Origin: Comamonadaceae bacterium
GTDB taxonomy: Bacteria; Pseudomonadota; Gammaproteobacteria; Burkholderiales; Burkholderiaceae_C
Direction: 5' to 3'
Assembly: GCA_947372865.1 (NCBI GenBank)
Contig: CANBVJ010000025.1
Coordinates: 1-42,421 of the forward strand
DNA length: 42,421 bases
Below the pieces are notes generated by a model. It had not been told where the DNA came from. It was given only the letters and a program-made list of their open reading frames with translations, and searched no databases. Of this stretch, positions 9,591 through 18,528 are shown piece by piece. A program made the position numbers and the translations under genes. Position 1 is the stretch's first letter; each line of letters opens with the position of its first letter.

Positions 9591-9943
9591 AAATCCATTT
9601 CGGGTTGATTGGCTCACAAGAGAGCGGCGACCTGGTCGGACCGCAAGCTGCAAGGCCTTGGCAAAGCGCCTTCTGGGAACCCTAAAAGCAATCCGTATGC
9701 CATGCGCACCCGCCGCACGCAGGCATCCCCGTCGGCCAGAACGGACACGCAATTGCGGTGCGCGCACGCGTCCGCCAGCGCCCCGTTGCAGTGCAGCAAT
9801 AACGACAAAAGTCAAATTATCGATATTTTTTGCCTGATCCCGGTGCACGAGGAGCCCCAGGCCCGTGGCACGGTCTTTGCAATTAGCCCTGGGTCCCCGG
9901 ACTGGAATTTTTACCTTATCAACGCGCATCCAAGGAGTAACTT
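9591..9943. promoter_or_regulatory. divergent control region, amidohydrolase operon vs ABC transporter operon
   Basis: 353 bases with no credible gene. An AT-rich island at about 9795-9835 stands out from the GC-rich surroundings. It contains an imperfect palindrome centred on ATCGAT (9813-9832), a plausible GntR-family operator. A strong ribosome-binding site (AAGGAG, 9932-9937) precedes the ABC substrate-binding gene. Operator assignment is inference. Confidence 0.4.
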
Positions 9944-10816
9944 ATGAAGAAATTGGTACAGGGTTTAGGCCTGCTCAAAGCAGCCACCGTTATTGCCATC
10001 ATTGCCGGTTTTGGCGCGGCTTCGGCCCAGTGTTTACCCGCAATCAAGGCCAAGGGCGTGTTGCAGTCTGCCGTCGGCCTGATGGGCACCAAGCCCTACG
10101 TCTGGAAAAACGACAAGACCGGCAAGTACGAAGGCTTTGAGCCCGAAATGCTCGACCAGATTACCAAGCGTCTGGGTATTGCCAAATGGGACTACGTGGT
10201 CACCGAATGGACCACCATGATCCCCGGCCTCAAGGCCAACCGCTGGGACATCATCCTGTCGGGCATGAGCGTGACGCAAGAGCGCATCCAGGGCGCAGGC
10301 ATTGATTACTCCAACCCCTACTTCTTGCTGTATGACTATGTGATGGTCAAGAACGACAGCCCGATCAAATCGCTGGCTGACCTCAAAGGCAAAACCCTGG
10401 GCGCCCCTCTGGGCACCTTGGACGCGCTCAATGGCCAAATCATGGTCGATGCGGGCAAAGCCGGCAAGCTGATGGCCTTTAACACTTTCAACGAGCCCTT
10501 CCTGGCGCTGGCCAACAAGCAAGTGGACGCGGTGATCCTGGACCAGGCGACCTTCTTGGGCATGAAAGACGAAATGCCTGACCTGCGCACCGTGGGCGAG
10601 CCGATCTTCTACAACGCCAAGCCCGATTGGGTAGCCGCCGAAAAAGCCGCCGCCTACCGCCTGGGCGGCACGGCCGTGGGCATGCGCAAGGAATGCGGCG
10701 ACCTGAAACTGGCCATCAACAAGGCGCTGGCCGACATGGACGCCGATGGCACGCGCAAAGCCATTTTGACCAAGTACGGCGTCTGGTCCGTCGAGCAAGC
10801 CAAGCTGATGAAGTAA
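9944..10816 (+). CDS. ABC transporter, periplasmic polar-amino-acid-type substrate-binding protein
   Basis: Family-3 solute-binding protein, 290 residues. The ATG sits 6 bases after AAGGAG. A signal peptide ends near residue 28 (GFGAASA then QCLP), so it is exported; the cysteine shortly after could suggest a lipoprotein, but the lipobox is not convincing. The SBP fold blocks GFEPEMLDQITKRLG, WDIILSGMSVTQERIQ and LADLKGKTLGAPLGT are clear. It is first in an operon with one permease, one ATPase and a DUF1989 protein. Ligand unknown; a cationic or amidine-containing compound would fit the neighbours. Confidence 0.93.
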   Translation: MKKLVQGLGLLKAATVIAIIAGFGAASAQCLPAIKAKGVLQSAVGLMGTKPYVWKNDKTGKYEGFEPEMLDQITKRLGIAKWDYVVTEWTTMIPGLKANRWDIILSGMSVTQERIQGAGIDYSNPYFLLYDYVMVKNDSPIKSLADLKGKTLGAPLGTLDALNGQIMVDAGKAGKLMAFNTFNEPFLALANKQVDAVILDQATFLGMKDEMPDLRTVGEPIFYNAKPDWVAAEKAAAYRLGGTAVGMRKECGDLKLAINKALADMDADGTRKAILTKYGVWSVEQAKLMK

Positions 10817-10818
10817 CA

Positions 10819-10840
10819 CGCTGCGCACGGTGGCGCAGCG
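10819..10840 (+). terminator. hairpin between SBP and permease genes
   Basis: A perfect 8-base stem (CGCTGCGC / GCGCAGCG) with a 6-base loop starts 3 bases after the substrate-binding gene. No T-run follows, so it is more likely an RNA-stabilising or attenuating hairpin than a full terminator. Such elements raise the amount of binding protein relative to the membrane parts. Confidence 0.55.
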
Positions 10841-10894
10841 CCTGGAGCGCCGCGCCGCCGTCCGTTCTTTGAGGTCGCCTGAACAGGTAGCGTT

Positions 10895-11614
10895 ATGTAC
10901 GAGTATTTTTTTGTTTTGATTCCCCGCCATTTGCCCTTTTTGATGGAAGGTGCGGTGGTGACGCTGGAGCTGTCGGTCCTGAGCATGGTGTTTGCCGTGC
11001 TGATCGGCTTGCTGTGCGCGCTGGGGCGCACCTCGGGCCAGCCGCTGCTGGCGTGGGCGGTGGCCGCTTATGTCGAAGTCATGCGCGATGTGCCGCTGCT
11101 CATCGTGCTGCTGGTGATCTTTTTTACCCTGCCGCAAATTGGCATTTCCTTGCCCGGATTTTGGGCCGGCGTGCTGGGCTTGAGCCTGAACGTGGGCGCT
11201 TACTTGTCTGAAGTCTTTCGCGCCGCGCTGGGTGCGGTCGACAAGGGCGAAAAAGAGGCCGGGTTTTCATTGGGCATGTCGCGGCTTGAAGTGTTTCGCC
11301 GCATCACCCTGCCCCAGGCCATGCGCCTGGCGATTCCCACCGTGGGCGGGTTTTTCATTGCCCTGCTCAAAGATTCGTCGCTGGTGTCCTTTATTGCCGT
11401 GTCGGACCTGATGCGCCAGGGCACGATTTTGATCGCTGACACTTTCCGCAGCATGGAGATTTACTTCATGGTCGCCATGATCTATTTCTGCATGAGCTTT
11501 GTGGCTTCGCGCCTGGTGCGCCGCATTGAACATGCCCTGACGCCGCGCTATTTGCGCACGGCGCCTCAATCGCTGCGGGCCACCGCGCTTCGCCCCGACG
11601 TGATTGCCAGCTAA
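10895..11614 (+). CDS. ABC transporter, amino-acid-type inner-membrane permease
   Basis: 239-residue HisM/GlnP-type permease with several hydrophobic segments (from about residues 18-45, 55-80, 88-110, 150-170 and 195-215). The cytoplasmic EAA loop (EAGFSLGMSRLEVFRRITLPQA) contacts the ATPase. Only one permease gene is present, so the channel is probably a homodimer. It ends two bases before the ATPase start. The substrate is unknown. Confidence 0.93.
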   Translation: MYEYFFVLIPRHLPFLMEGAVVTLELSVLSMVFAVLIGLLCALGRTSGQPLLAWAVAAYVEVMRDVPLLIVLLVIFFTLPQIGISLPGFWAGVLGLSLNVGAYLSEVFRAALGAVDKGEKEAGFSLGMSRLEVFRRITLPQAMRLAIPTVGGFFIALLKDSSLVSFIAVSDLMRQGTILIADTFRSMEIYFMVAMIYFCMSFVASRLVRRIEHALTPRYLRTAPQSLRATALRPDVIAS

Positions 11615-11616
11615 CC

Positions 11617-12411
11617 GTGGACGCCCCCATGCACAACACACCGTCCACCCCCGTGCCCTTGCTGCACATCCGGGCCCTGCACAAAAGCTTCGGCAGCAAC
11701 CAGGTGCTGCGCGGCATCGACCTGAGCATTGCGCCGGGCGAGGTCAATTTTCTAATTGGCCCGAGCGGCGGCGGCAAGTCCACCCTGCTGCGCTGCATCA
11801 ACTTTCTGGAAACGCCCACGGGCGGCGAGATCCAGTTTGACGGCACGCGCCTGTGCCATGAAGACGGCAGCCGCTTTCAGCTCGCACCCGAGCGCACCAT
11901 CCGCGCTGCGCGCGAGCACATGCCCATGGTGTTTCAGCAGTTCAACCTGTTTAGCCACCGCACGGTGATTCAAAACATCGTTGAAGGCCCGGTGGTGGTG
12001 CAGCGCCGCGCCCTGGAGCCAGTGATGGCCGAAGCGCGCGTGCTGCTGGACCGTGTGGGCCTGCTCGACAAGGCTGACGCGTACCCGGCCGAACTCTCGG
12101 GCGGGCAAAAGCAGCGCATTGCCATTGCGCGCGCGCTGGCCATGAAACCGCGCCTGCTGCTGTTTGACGAGCCCACCTCGGCACTGGACCCAGAACTGGT
12201 GGCTGGCGTGCTCGACACCATTCGCATGCTGGCCGAAGAAGGACGTACCATGCTGATCGTGACCCACGAAATGAAGTTTGCCGCCCGCCTGGCCAGCACC
12301 ATTCACTTTGTGGCTGGCGGCGTGCTCGAGGAATCAGGCCCGCCAGCGCAAATTTTCGAGGCGCCCAAAAGCCCCCGGCTGCAGGGTTTCATCCGATCCA
12401 TCATGGAGTAA
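11617..12411 (+). CDS. ABC transporter, polar amino acid ATP-binding protein
   Basis: GlnQ-type ATPase, 264 residues from a GTG; an ATG at 11629 is an equally good start (MHNTPSTPVPLLHIRALHKS). Walker A (GPSGGGKST), Q-loop (VFQQFNLF), signature (LSGGQKQR), Walker B (LLLFDEP) and the H-loop (VTHEM) are all intact. It completes the transporter encoded by the two upstream genes. Confidence 0.95.
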   Translation: MDAPMHNTPSTPVPLLHIRALHKSFGSNQVLRGIDLSIAPGEVNFLIGPSGGGKSTLLRCINFLETPTGGEIQFDGTRLCHEDGSRFQLAPERTIRAAREHMPMVFQQFNLFSHRTVIQNIVEGPVVVQRRALEPVMAEARVLLDRVGLLDKADAYPAELSGGQKQRIAIARALAMKPRLLLFDEPTSALDPELVAGVLDTIRMLAEEGRTMLIVTHEMKFAARLASTIHFVAGGVLEESGPPAQIFEAPKSPRLQGFIRSIME

Positions 12412-12424
12412 AAAGGTTTGTCCC

Positions 12425-13132
12425 ATGCCTGAAAACCACGCCTCTTGCGCGCACCACGCCACTGACAACGGCACCCCCGACGGCGTGAACGCCACGCTGC
12501 ACGCGCCAATCTCTGCCGACGGTGTGGCCGAGATCGGCCGCAGCTACCAGGTGCCAGCGCGCAATGGCCGGGCCGTGCGCCTGCGCCAGGGCCAGGGCCA
12601 GCATATTCGGGTCACCAACACCCACGGCAGCCAGGTGTGCGACACCTGGGCCTTTAACACCGAGAACATGGCCGAATACCTGTCCATGGAACACGCGCGG
12701 GCCGCAATCAACCGCACCACGCCGCGCGTGGGCGACGCGCTGGTCAGCAACCGGCGCCGCCCCATACTCACGCTGGTGGCCGACAGCTCGCAGGGCGTGC
12801 ACGACACCTTGATTGCCGCCTGCGACCTGGCCCGCTACCGCGGCCTGGGCGTAACCGAGTACCACGACAACTGCGCCGACAACCTTCGCTTGGCGCTGCA
12901 GGCCATTGGCCTGCGCACCGCCGAAGTGCCCTGCCCCTTGAACCTGTGGATGAATATTCCGGTGCACGCCGACCACCACATTGAGTGGCTGGCGCCGGTG
13001 TCAAAACCAGGGGATTACGTGGAATTTGTGGCAGAGTTGGACTGCATTTTTGTGATGTCGGCCTGCCCGCAAGACATCATTGCAGTCAACGCCAACCATC
13101 CGGTGGATCTGCATTTTTGCGTGCTGACCTGA
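12425..13132 (+). CDS. DUF1989 / urea carboxylase-associated family protein
   Basis: 235 residues. ATG at 12425 is chosen because it gives the family-like start region; the frame is open further upstream inside the ATPase gene. DUF1989 blocks are visible: ARNGRAVRLRQGQ, VTNTHGSQVCDTWAFN, a cysteine-containing LIAACDLARYR, and PCPLNLWMNIPV. Paired DUF1989 proteins form carboxyguanidine deiminase in guanidine degradation, but here only one is present and no urea carboxylase or allophanate hydrolase is near. With the amidohydrolase, RidA and transporter it probably acts on a nitrogen-rich small molecule. Reaction not known. Confidence 0.85.
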   Translation: MPENHASCAHHATDNGTPDGVNATLHAPISADGVAEIGRSYQVPARNGRAVRLRQGQGQHIRVTNTHGSQVCDTWAFNTENMAEYLSMEHARAAINRTTPRVGDALVSNRRRPILTLVADSSQGVHDTLIAACDLARYRGLGVTEYHDNCADNLRLALQAIGLRTAEVPCPLNLWMNIPVHADHHIEWLAPVSKPGDYVEFVAELDCIFVMSACPQDIIAVNANHPVDLHFCVLT

Positions 13133-13206
13133 GCCGCAACAAGCTCTCCCCAGCCACACCCCAGCACCAGCCAGCGGCACCTGGCCGCGGATGGTGCTTG
13201 GAAGCG

Positions 13207-14823
13207 TCAGGCCGCAGCCGCGTGCCGCTTGGCCATCACCTCGTCAAGCCAATCCACGCGCATTTCGGGCACGGCGGTGATCAGCTTTTGGGTGTAGGCG
13301 TGCTCGGGGTGGTCAAAGATTTTGTCGGTCTCGTCAAAGGCGACAAACTGGCCTTGGAGCATCACGGCCGTGCGGTGCGCAATGCGGTGCACCACGTCCA
13401 GGTCGTGCGTGATCAGCACATAAGACAAGCCCAACTCCCGCTGCAGCTTGCGCAACAGCGTCAAAATTTCCTCGGCCACCAGCGGGTCAAGCGCCGAAGT
13501 GGGTTCGTCCAAAATGATGAGGTCGGGCTTGGCCGCCAGTGCGCGGGCGATGCAGACGCGCTGCTTTTGCCCGCCCGAGAGCTGGCCGGGGCGGCGCTGC
13601 AAAAAGTCTTCAGGCAACTCCACCAGCGCCATCAGCTCTTTGGCGCGCGCCAGCACGGCAGCGCGGCCGGCGCCAAAGTAAAACTCCACCGGGCGACCGA
13701 TGATGTCGAGCAGGCTTTGGCGCGGATTGATGGCCACGTCCGGAATCTGGTAGACGAGCTGAATAGTGCGCTTGAGTTCTTTGCTGCGGGCGTTCAGGGC
13801 CGGGGGCAGCGCCTTGTTCTGGAACACAATCTCGCCACTGCGCGGCATCAAGAGGCCGGTAATGATGCGCGCCAGGGTCGATTTGCCCGAGCCCGACTCA
13901 CCGACCACTGCCACGGTTTCGCCGCGTTTGACATCCAGTGATACGCCGCGCACCACATGAAAATCACCGTAGTAGGCGTGGCAGTCTTTGATCGACAGCA
14001 CGGTCTCGCTCTGCACGGTGGCGGCCACGGCGCGCTCGCTGGCTGCGGCGCCCCGCACTGCCACCAGGCGGGCGGTGTAGTCTTGGTTGGCGTGGTGCAG
14101 TATTTGGGGTGTGAGGCCCTCTTCCACCTCTTTGCCATGGCGCAGCACCTTGATGCGGTCGGCCACTTGGGCCACCACCGCCAGATCGTGCGTGATGTAA
14201 AGCGCCGCCGTGTGGTACTGGCGAATCAGCGATTTGAGCAGAATCAGCACCTCTATCTGCGTGGTCACGTCCAGCGCCGTGGTGGGCTCGTCGAGCACCA
14301 GCACGTCGGGGCGGCACGACATGGCCATGGCGGCCATGGCGCGCTGCAACTGCCCGCCAGAGACTTGGTGCGGGTAGCGCTTGCCAAAGTTTTGCGGGTC
14401 AGGCAGATCCAGCGCGGCAAACAGCTCACAGGCCCAGACTTCGGCTTCGGGCCGGGTCATAAGTTTGTGCAGCACCGGGGCTTCGCAGACCTGGTCCATC
14501 AGGCTGTGCGCCGGGTTGAATGCAGCAGCGGCCGACTGGGCAATATAGGCAATGCGCTTGCCGCGCATCTGGCGCCGGCCTTCGGCGTCCAGGGCGCGGA
14601 TATTGACGCCGCCCAAGACCACTTCGCCGCCGGCAATGTGCAAACCCGCGCGGGCATACACCATGCTTGAGAGGCCAATGGTGGATTTGCCCGCACCGCT
14701 CTCGCCAATCAGGCCCAGCACTTCGCCTTTGCGCAGTTTCAGGTCGACGTTGTCGACAATCACGTTGCCCGCCACGCTTTCAAGGCGCAGGCCCTTGATG
14801 TTCAGAATGAATTGTTCGTCCAT
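13207..14823 (-). CDS. dipeptide/oligopeptide-type ABC transporter ATPase, fused double domain
   Basis: 538 residues holding two complete ATPase domains, equivalent to a DppD-DppF fusion. The first has Walker A GESGAGKS at residues 40-47, signature VSGGQLQR and Walker B VLVLDEP. The second begins near residue 270 and has GESGSGKST, LSGGQKQR and LIILDEP. It energises the family-5 uptake system encoded just upstream (two permeases and binding protein). It is last in the long minus-strand block. Because the block also carries carnitine genes, the cargo is probably a quaternary ammonium compound rather than a peptide; this is inference. Confidence 0.94.
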   Translation of the reverse strand: MDEQFILNIKGLRLESVAGNVIVDNVDLKLRKGEVLGLIGESGAGKSTIGLSSMVYARAGLHIAGGEVVLGGVNIRALDAEGRRQMRGKRIAYIAQSAAAAFNPAHSLMDQVCEAPVLHKLMTRPEAEVWACELFAALDLPDPQNFGKRYPHQVSGGQLQRAMAAMAMSCRPDVLVLDEPTTALDVTTQIEVLILLKSLIRQYHTAALYITHDLAVVAQVADRIKVLRHGKEVEEGLTPQILHHANQDYTARLVAVRGAAASERAVAATVQSETVLSIKDCHAYYGDFHVVRGVSLDVKRGETVAVVGESGSGKSTLARIITGLLMPRSGEIVFQNKALPPALNARSKELKRTIQLVYQIPDVAINPRQSLLDIIGRPVEFYFGAGRAAVLARAKELMALVELPEDFLQRRPGQLSGGQKQRVCIARALAAKPDLIILDEPTSALDPLVAEEILTLLRKLQRELGLSYVLITHDLDVVHRIAHRTAVMLQGQFVAFDETDKIFDHPEHAYTQKLITAVPEMRVDWLDEVMAKRHAAAA

Positions 14824-14837
14824 GGCCGCTGTCTTTC

Positions 14838-15671
14838 TTAGAGTTCGGCTTGCGCGCCGGAGGGACGCGCGTCGATGGACAGCATCCAGTCCACCACCAG
14901 ATTGACCGACACGGTGAGCAGCGCAATAGCGGTCGCAGGATAAATCGGCGCCATCATGCCGAAGTTAATGGCGGCAGCGTTCTCGCGCACCATGCCGCCC
15001 AGGTCGGCGTAAGGCGGCTGAATGCCCAGGCCCAAGAAGGACAGGCCGGCAATAAACAAGAAGTTAAAGCAAAAGCGCAGGCCAAACTCCGACACCAGCG
15101 GCGCCCAGGCGTTGGGCAAAATCTCGCGGGTAATCACCCACCACAGGCCTTCGCCCCGCAGGCGAGCGGCTTCCACATATTCCATCACCGTCAGGTTCAT
15201 GCCCAGGGCGCGCGACAGGCGAAACACGCGGGTCGAATCGAGCACCGCAATCGTCATGATCAGCACGGGAATACTCGAACCAAACACGCCCAAAATAATG
15301 AGCGCAAAAATCAGGCTGGGAATGGACAGCATCACGTCCACCAGGCGGGTGAAAAACACGTCCACCCAACCGCCCACCACGGCGCTGACCAGCCCGGTCA
15401 GAATACCGATGAGAAACGACAAAGAGGTAATGGCCAGCGCCACGCCAATCGTCATGCGGCTGCCGTACATCATGCGGGTCAGCATGTCGCGGCCGATTTG
15501 GTCGGCGCCGAACAGCATCTTGACGGAGGGCTCGTCCCAGGTGCCGCCCACATTGGCCGACTCGGAATACGGCGCAATCCAGGGCGTGAACAGGGATACC
15601 AGAATAAAAATGCCAACAACGGCCAGGCCAAAGGCGGCAGAGGCGGTCAGCTTGTGTCCAAAAAGTTTCAT
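14838..15671 (-). CDS. dipeptide-type ABC transporter permease (DppC family)
   Basis: 277-residue inner-membrane permease with an N-terminal hydrophobic segment (residues 10-30), the periplasmic GADQIGRDMLTRMMYGSR motif of DppC proteins, and the EAA loop (EAARLRGEGLWWVITREILPNA). It lies 24 bases downstream of the DppB-type permease and 14 bases upstream of the ATPase, so all three are co-transcribed. Confidence 0.94.
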   Translation of the reverse strand: MKLFGHKLTASAAFGLAVVGIFILVSLFTPWIAPYSESANVGGTWDEPSVKMLFGADQIGRDMLTRMMYGSRMTIGVALAITSLSFLIGILTGLVSAVVGGWVDVFFTRLVDVMLSIPSLIFALIILGVFGSSIPVLIMTIAVLDSTRVFRLSRALGMNLTVMEYVEAARLRGEGLWWVITREILPNAWAPLVSEFGLRFCFNFLFIAGLSFLGLGIQPPYADLGGMVRENAAAINFGMMAPIYPATAIALLTVSVNLVVDWMLSIDARPSGAQAEL

Positions 15672-15695
15672 GGTGTGTCTGTAACGAATGGGGTC

Positions 15696-16643
15696 TTAGC
15701 GCTGGTGGCGCAGACGCGGGTTGACCAGAATCACCAGGATATCGGCCAGCGTATTGAGCATCACAAAAACGGTCGCAAAGGTCAGGCCGCAGGCCTGGAT
15801 GACGGGCACGTCGCGCTTGGACACCGCGTCCACCATGTACTGGCCCAGACCGGGGTAGACGAACACCGCCTCAATCACCACCACACCGACCACCAAATAG
15901 GCCATGTTCAGGGCAATGACGGTGATGATGGGCGCTGCCGCATTGGGCAGCGCATGGCGCACGATGACGCGGCGGCGTGGCGCGCCCTTGAGGAAGGCCA
16001 TCTCAATATAGGGCGTGGACATGACCGAGAGCACCGAGCTGCGCGTCATGCGCAGCATGTGGGCGGCCACCAGCAGCGTGAGCGTAAGCGCGGGCAGCGT
16101 GGTCTGGAAGACGCGCTCGCCAAAGCCCATGCCGTTGGACACCATGGCCAGCGAGGGGAACCACTGCACGTTCACCGCAAAAAAGATGATCAGGAGGTAG
16201 GCGATAAAAAACTCGGGCAAGGAAATGGCGATCAGCGTCACCACATTGGCCAGCCGGTCAGACCATTTGCCTTCATTGATGGCCGACAGCACACCCAGCC
16301 CGACCGACAGCGGAATGGCGATCACCGCCGCGTAACCGGCCAAAAACAAGGTGTTGCGCAAGCGGGGAAGCAAGTCGCCAATGATGACGCGTTTGTTGGT
16401 CAGGGCCACGCCCAGGTCGCCATGCAAGGCGCCGACCAACCAGTTCCAATAACGAATATACGCGGGGATGTCCAGACCGAGTTCGCGGCGAAACACCACC
16501 AGCGCCTCGGGCGTGGCACCTTGGCCCAACACGGCCGAGGCCACGTCGCCGGGAAGAATTTGGGTGCAGACAAAAATCAGCACCGATACCGCAAACAGGG
16601 TCAGGATGCCCAGGAGCAGTCGGTTAACAATCAGCTTTGCCAT
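15696..16643 (-). CDS. dipeptide-type ABC transporter permease (DppB family)
   Basis: 315-residue permease with the typical DppB N-terminus (first membrane segment about residues 8-30, then QILPGD), the RRELGLDIPAYIRYWNW region, and an EAA-like loop (MAFLKGAPRRRVIVRHALPNA). It is separated from the binding-protein gene by 172 bases containing a terminator-like hairpin, which should make the permease and ATPase less abundant than the binding protein. Confidence 0.94.
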   Translation of the reverse strand: MAKLIVNRLLLGILTLFAVSVLIFVCTQILPGDVASAVLGQGATPEALVVFRRELGLDIPAYIRYWNWLVGALHGDLGVALTNKRVIIGDLLPRLRNTLFLAGYAAVIAIPLSVGLGVLSAINEGKWSDRLANVVTLIAISLPEFFIAYLLIIFFAVNVQWFPSLAMVSNGMGFGERVFQTTLPALTLTLLVAAHMLRMTRSSVLSVMSTPYIEMAFLKGAPRRRVIVRHALPNAAAPIITVIALNMAYLVVGVVVIEAVFVYPGLGQYMVDAVSKRDVPVIQACGLTFATVFVMLNTLADILVILVNPRLRHQR

Positions 16644-16730
16644 GAGGTGCTATAGGTAAGAAAAAACAGCTGCGAGATGCTCCGCTTGCTCGAAAAGGAA
16701 TGTCCAAGCAACAGTACCAAAATGTAGAGC

Positions 16731-16761
16731 AAAAAAGGGGTCGGGCGCAAACCCAACCCCT
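16731..16761 (-). terminator. terminator/attenuator after the family-5 binding-protein gene
   Basis: Read on the minus strand, a 10-base stem with one G-T wobble and a 6-base loop is followed directly by six T residues. It lies 55 bases after the binding-protein stop and before the permease genes. It fits a partly leaky terminator that limits read-through into the permeases. Confidence 0.8.
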
Positions 16762-16815
16762 CTTTACTTATTGCAATGCGACGCCGGCTGTTTCCAGACC
16801 GGCGCCGGTACTACT

Positions 16816-18390
16816 TTAGGCGAACCAGCCTTTTTCAGGGATGCGGTCATCACCCATGTCGTAGCGGCCCGAAGCAGTCAAGCCATGCAGCTTGGTGCTG
16901 TGCGCGTCAAGGTAATCCTGCACTGCGTAGTTGATCATGCCGGCGTTTTGCGACACGAGTTCCTGGCAATGGGAATACATTTCCTGGCGTTTCTTCTGGT
17001 CGATTTCGACACGGGCGGCTTCCAGCGTCTTGCTGAAATCGGCATTTTCGAAATGGCTGTCGTTCCAGGGATTGCCCTTGCCACCGTAGAAAGTCGAGGT
17101 GAGCTGGTTGTCGATCGTGGGACGGTTGCCCCAGTACACCGCGCAGAAAGGCTGCTTGAGCCAGACGTTGTCCCAGTAGCCGTCGCCCGAGACGCGCTTC
17201 AGGTCCAGGTTGATACCGGCCTTGGACAGCGACTCTTGGAAGATCTGGCCCGCGTCAGTGGCGCCAGAGAACGCGCCTTCGGACACTTGCAACTCGATCG
17301 CGCCGGTGTGGCCCGATTTTTTCATGTGGAACTTGGCTTTTTCTGGGTCAAAGCGGTTCATGGGTTGCTTGGGGTCATAGAACTTCATCTTCGGTCCGAC
17401 GCAGTTGTCGTTACCGATCGATGCGTAGCCGCTGTAGACGTTGTCCACGATTTTTTGGCGGTCGATACCAAACTTCATGGCCAGCATGACGTCGCGGTTG
17501 TTGAACGGCGACTTGTCGGTATGGGCCACAAAGCAGAAGCGGTTGCCCATGCCGGGTGTGCGCGACACTTTGACTGCGGGGTTTTTGGCCAGCAAAGCTG
17601 CAGTCTTGGGGCTCACGCGGTTGATGATGTCCACGGTGCCGGTTTGCAGCGCCGTGGTGCGTTGGTTGGCGTCGCCGATGTAGATCAGTTCCACGCGGTC
17701 AAAGTTGCCGCGGTTGGGCTTCCAGTAGTTGCCGGGCTTGCGCTTGAAGGTCGCACGCACGCCGGGTTGGAATTCGTCGAGCGTAAAGGCACCGGTGCCA
17801 TCGGGCTTGCTGAAGTCTTTGAAACCATTGGGCACCACGATGATGTGGTAGTCGCTCAGGTTGAAAGGCAAGTCAACGTTGCCCTTGTTCATGGTGATTT
17901 GAACCTGGGTGGCCGACAGCTTCTTGATGTCTTTGATGTCCGCCAGCAGCGCTTTGGCAGGAGACTTGGTCTCGCCGCGGTGCATGTTGATGGAGTAGAT
18001 GACGTCATCGGCGTCCAGCGTCTTGCCGGACGTGAAGGTGATGCCCTTGCGCACATTGAAAATCCACTCGGCAGCGCCGGGTTTGACTTCCCAGCTCTCA
18101 AACAGCTCAGGAGTAGCGTCGCCGTTGTCGGCCACTTCCACCAGGTTGTTCCAGAGCATCAGGCTCATGGTGATTGGGATGGAGTCCGCGTAGGTCAGGG
18201 GATCGAGGCTGTCCGAGGGCGAGCCGCCTTCCATGCCCATGCGCAGCGTGCCGCCTTTTTTGGGTGCGCTTTGCGCCATGGCGGGTGTAACGCCGAAGGT
18301 GGACGCCAGGCCAACCGCAGACGCTCCGAGAATCAGTTGACGACGGTCGAGGATGATGCCCGCGTCGCTGGTGGTTTCGACATTTGCCAT
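16816..18390 (-). CDS. family-5 ABC transporter substrate-binding protein
   Basis: Periplasmic binding protein of the SBP_bac_5 (DppA/OppA) type, 524 residues. ATG at 18390 is chosen: it follows a GGAGAAC site and begins a signal sequence; the frame is open 65 codons further upstream but without family similarity. The signal has an RR pair (ILDRRQLILGASAVG) and ends near PAMAQ, so Tat export is possible. Family blocks include LDPLTYADSIP, LFESWEVKPGAAEWIFNVRK and DGTGAFTLDEFQPG. It has its own promoter (18500-18528), next to a CdhR-like regulator gene. A quaternary amine ligand is inferred from context only. Confidence 0.92.
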   Translation of the reverse strand: MANVETTSDAGIILDRRQLILGASAVGLASTFGVTPAMAQSAPKKGGTLRMGMEGGSPSDSLDPLTYADSIPITMSLMLWNNLVEVADNGDATPELFESWEVKPGAAEWIFNVRKGITFTSGKTLDADDVIYSINMHRGETKSPAKALLADIKDIKKLSATQVQITMNKGNVDLPFNLSDYHIIVVPNGFKDFSKPDGTGAFTLDEFQPGVRATFKRKPGNYWKPNRGNFDRVELIYIGDANQRTTALQTGTVDIINRVSPKTAALLAKNPAVKVSRTPGMGNRFCFVAHTDKSPFNNRDVMLAMKFGIDRQKIVDNVYSGYASIGNDNCVGPKMKFYDPKQPMNRFDPEKAKFHMKKSGHTGAIELQVSEGAFSGATDAGQIFQESLSKAGINLDLKRVSGDGYWDNVWLKQPFCAVYWGNRPTIDNQLTSTFYGGKGNPWNDSHFENADFSKTLEAARVEIDQKKRQEMYSHCQELVSQNAGMINYAVQDYLDAHSTKLHGLTASGRYDMGDDRIPEKGWFA

Positions 18391-18474
18391 TTTTGAAGTT
18401 CTCCAATCCAAGCAGATTAATAAACAGGTTCCAGGCTGCTTTGCCAGTTCAGACAAAAGCACCGGGAGTGGAAT

Positions 18475-18519
18475 GCAAACCGATTTGCGTCCTGCGGGCA
18501 TAGTAATGCAAACTTTTGC
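18475..18519. promoter_or_regulatory. two GCAAA/TTTGC inverted repeats, candidate operators
   Basis: GCAAA-N4-TTTGC at 18475-18488 and GCAAA-N2-TTTGC at 18508-18519 lie 33 bases apart, both beginning with the same AATGCAAAC. The second sits inside the promoter spacer and the first just downstream of the -10 box. A further palindromic TTTGCAAA occurs at 18620-18627. The neighbouring GlxA/AraC-type regulator is the obvious candidate to bind them, but this is inference. Confidence 0.5.
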
Positions 18520-18528
18520 CTGTCTCAA
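18500..18528 (-). promoter_or_regulatory. sigma70-type promoter for the family-5 ABC transporter
   Basis: On the minus strand TTGAGA (18528-18523) and TACTAT (18505-18500) are separated by exactly 17 bases. The 5' leader to the binding-protein ATG would be about 100 bases. The spacer contains one of the GCAAA/TTTGC repeats, which suggests regulation. Confidence 0.6.

Noticed and set aside
16816-18390. Call as a peptide-binding protein
   Set aside because: The fold is DppA/OppA-like, but the operon setting gives no peptide link; ligand left open.
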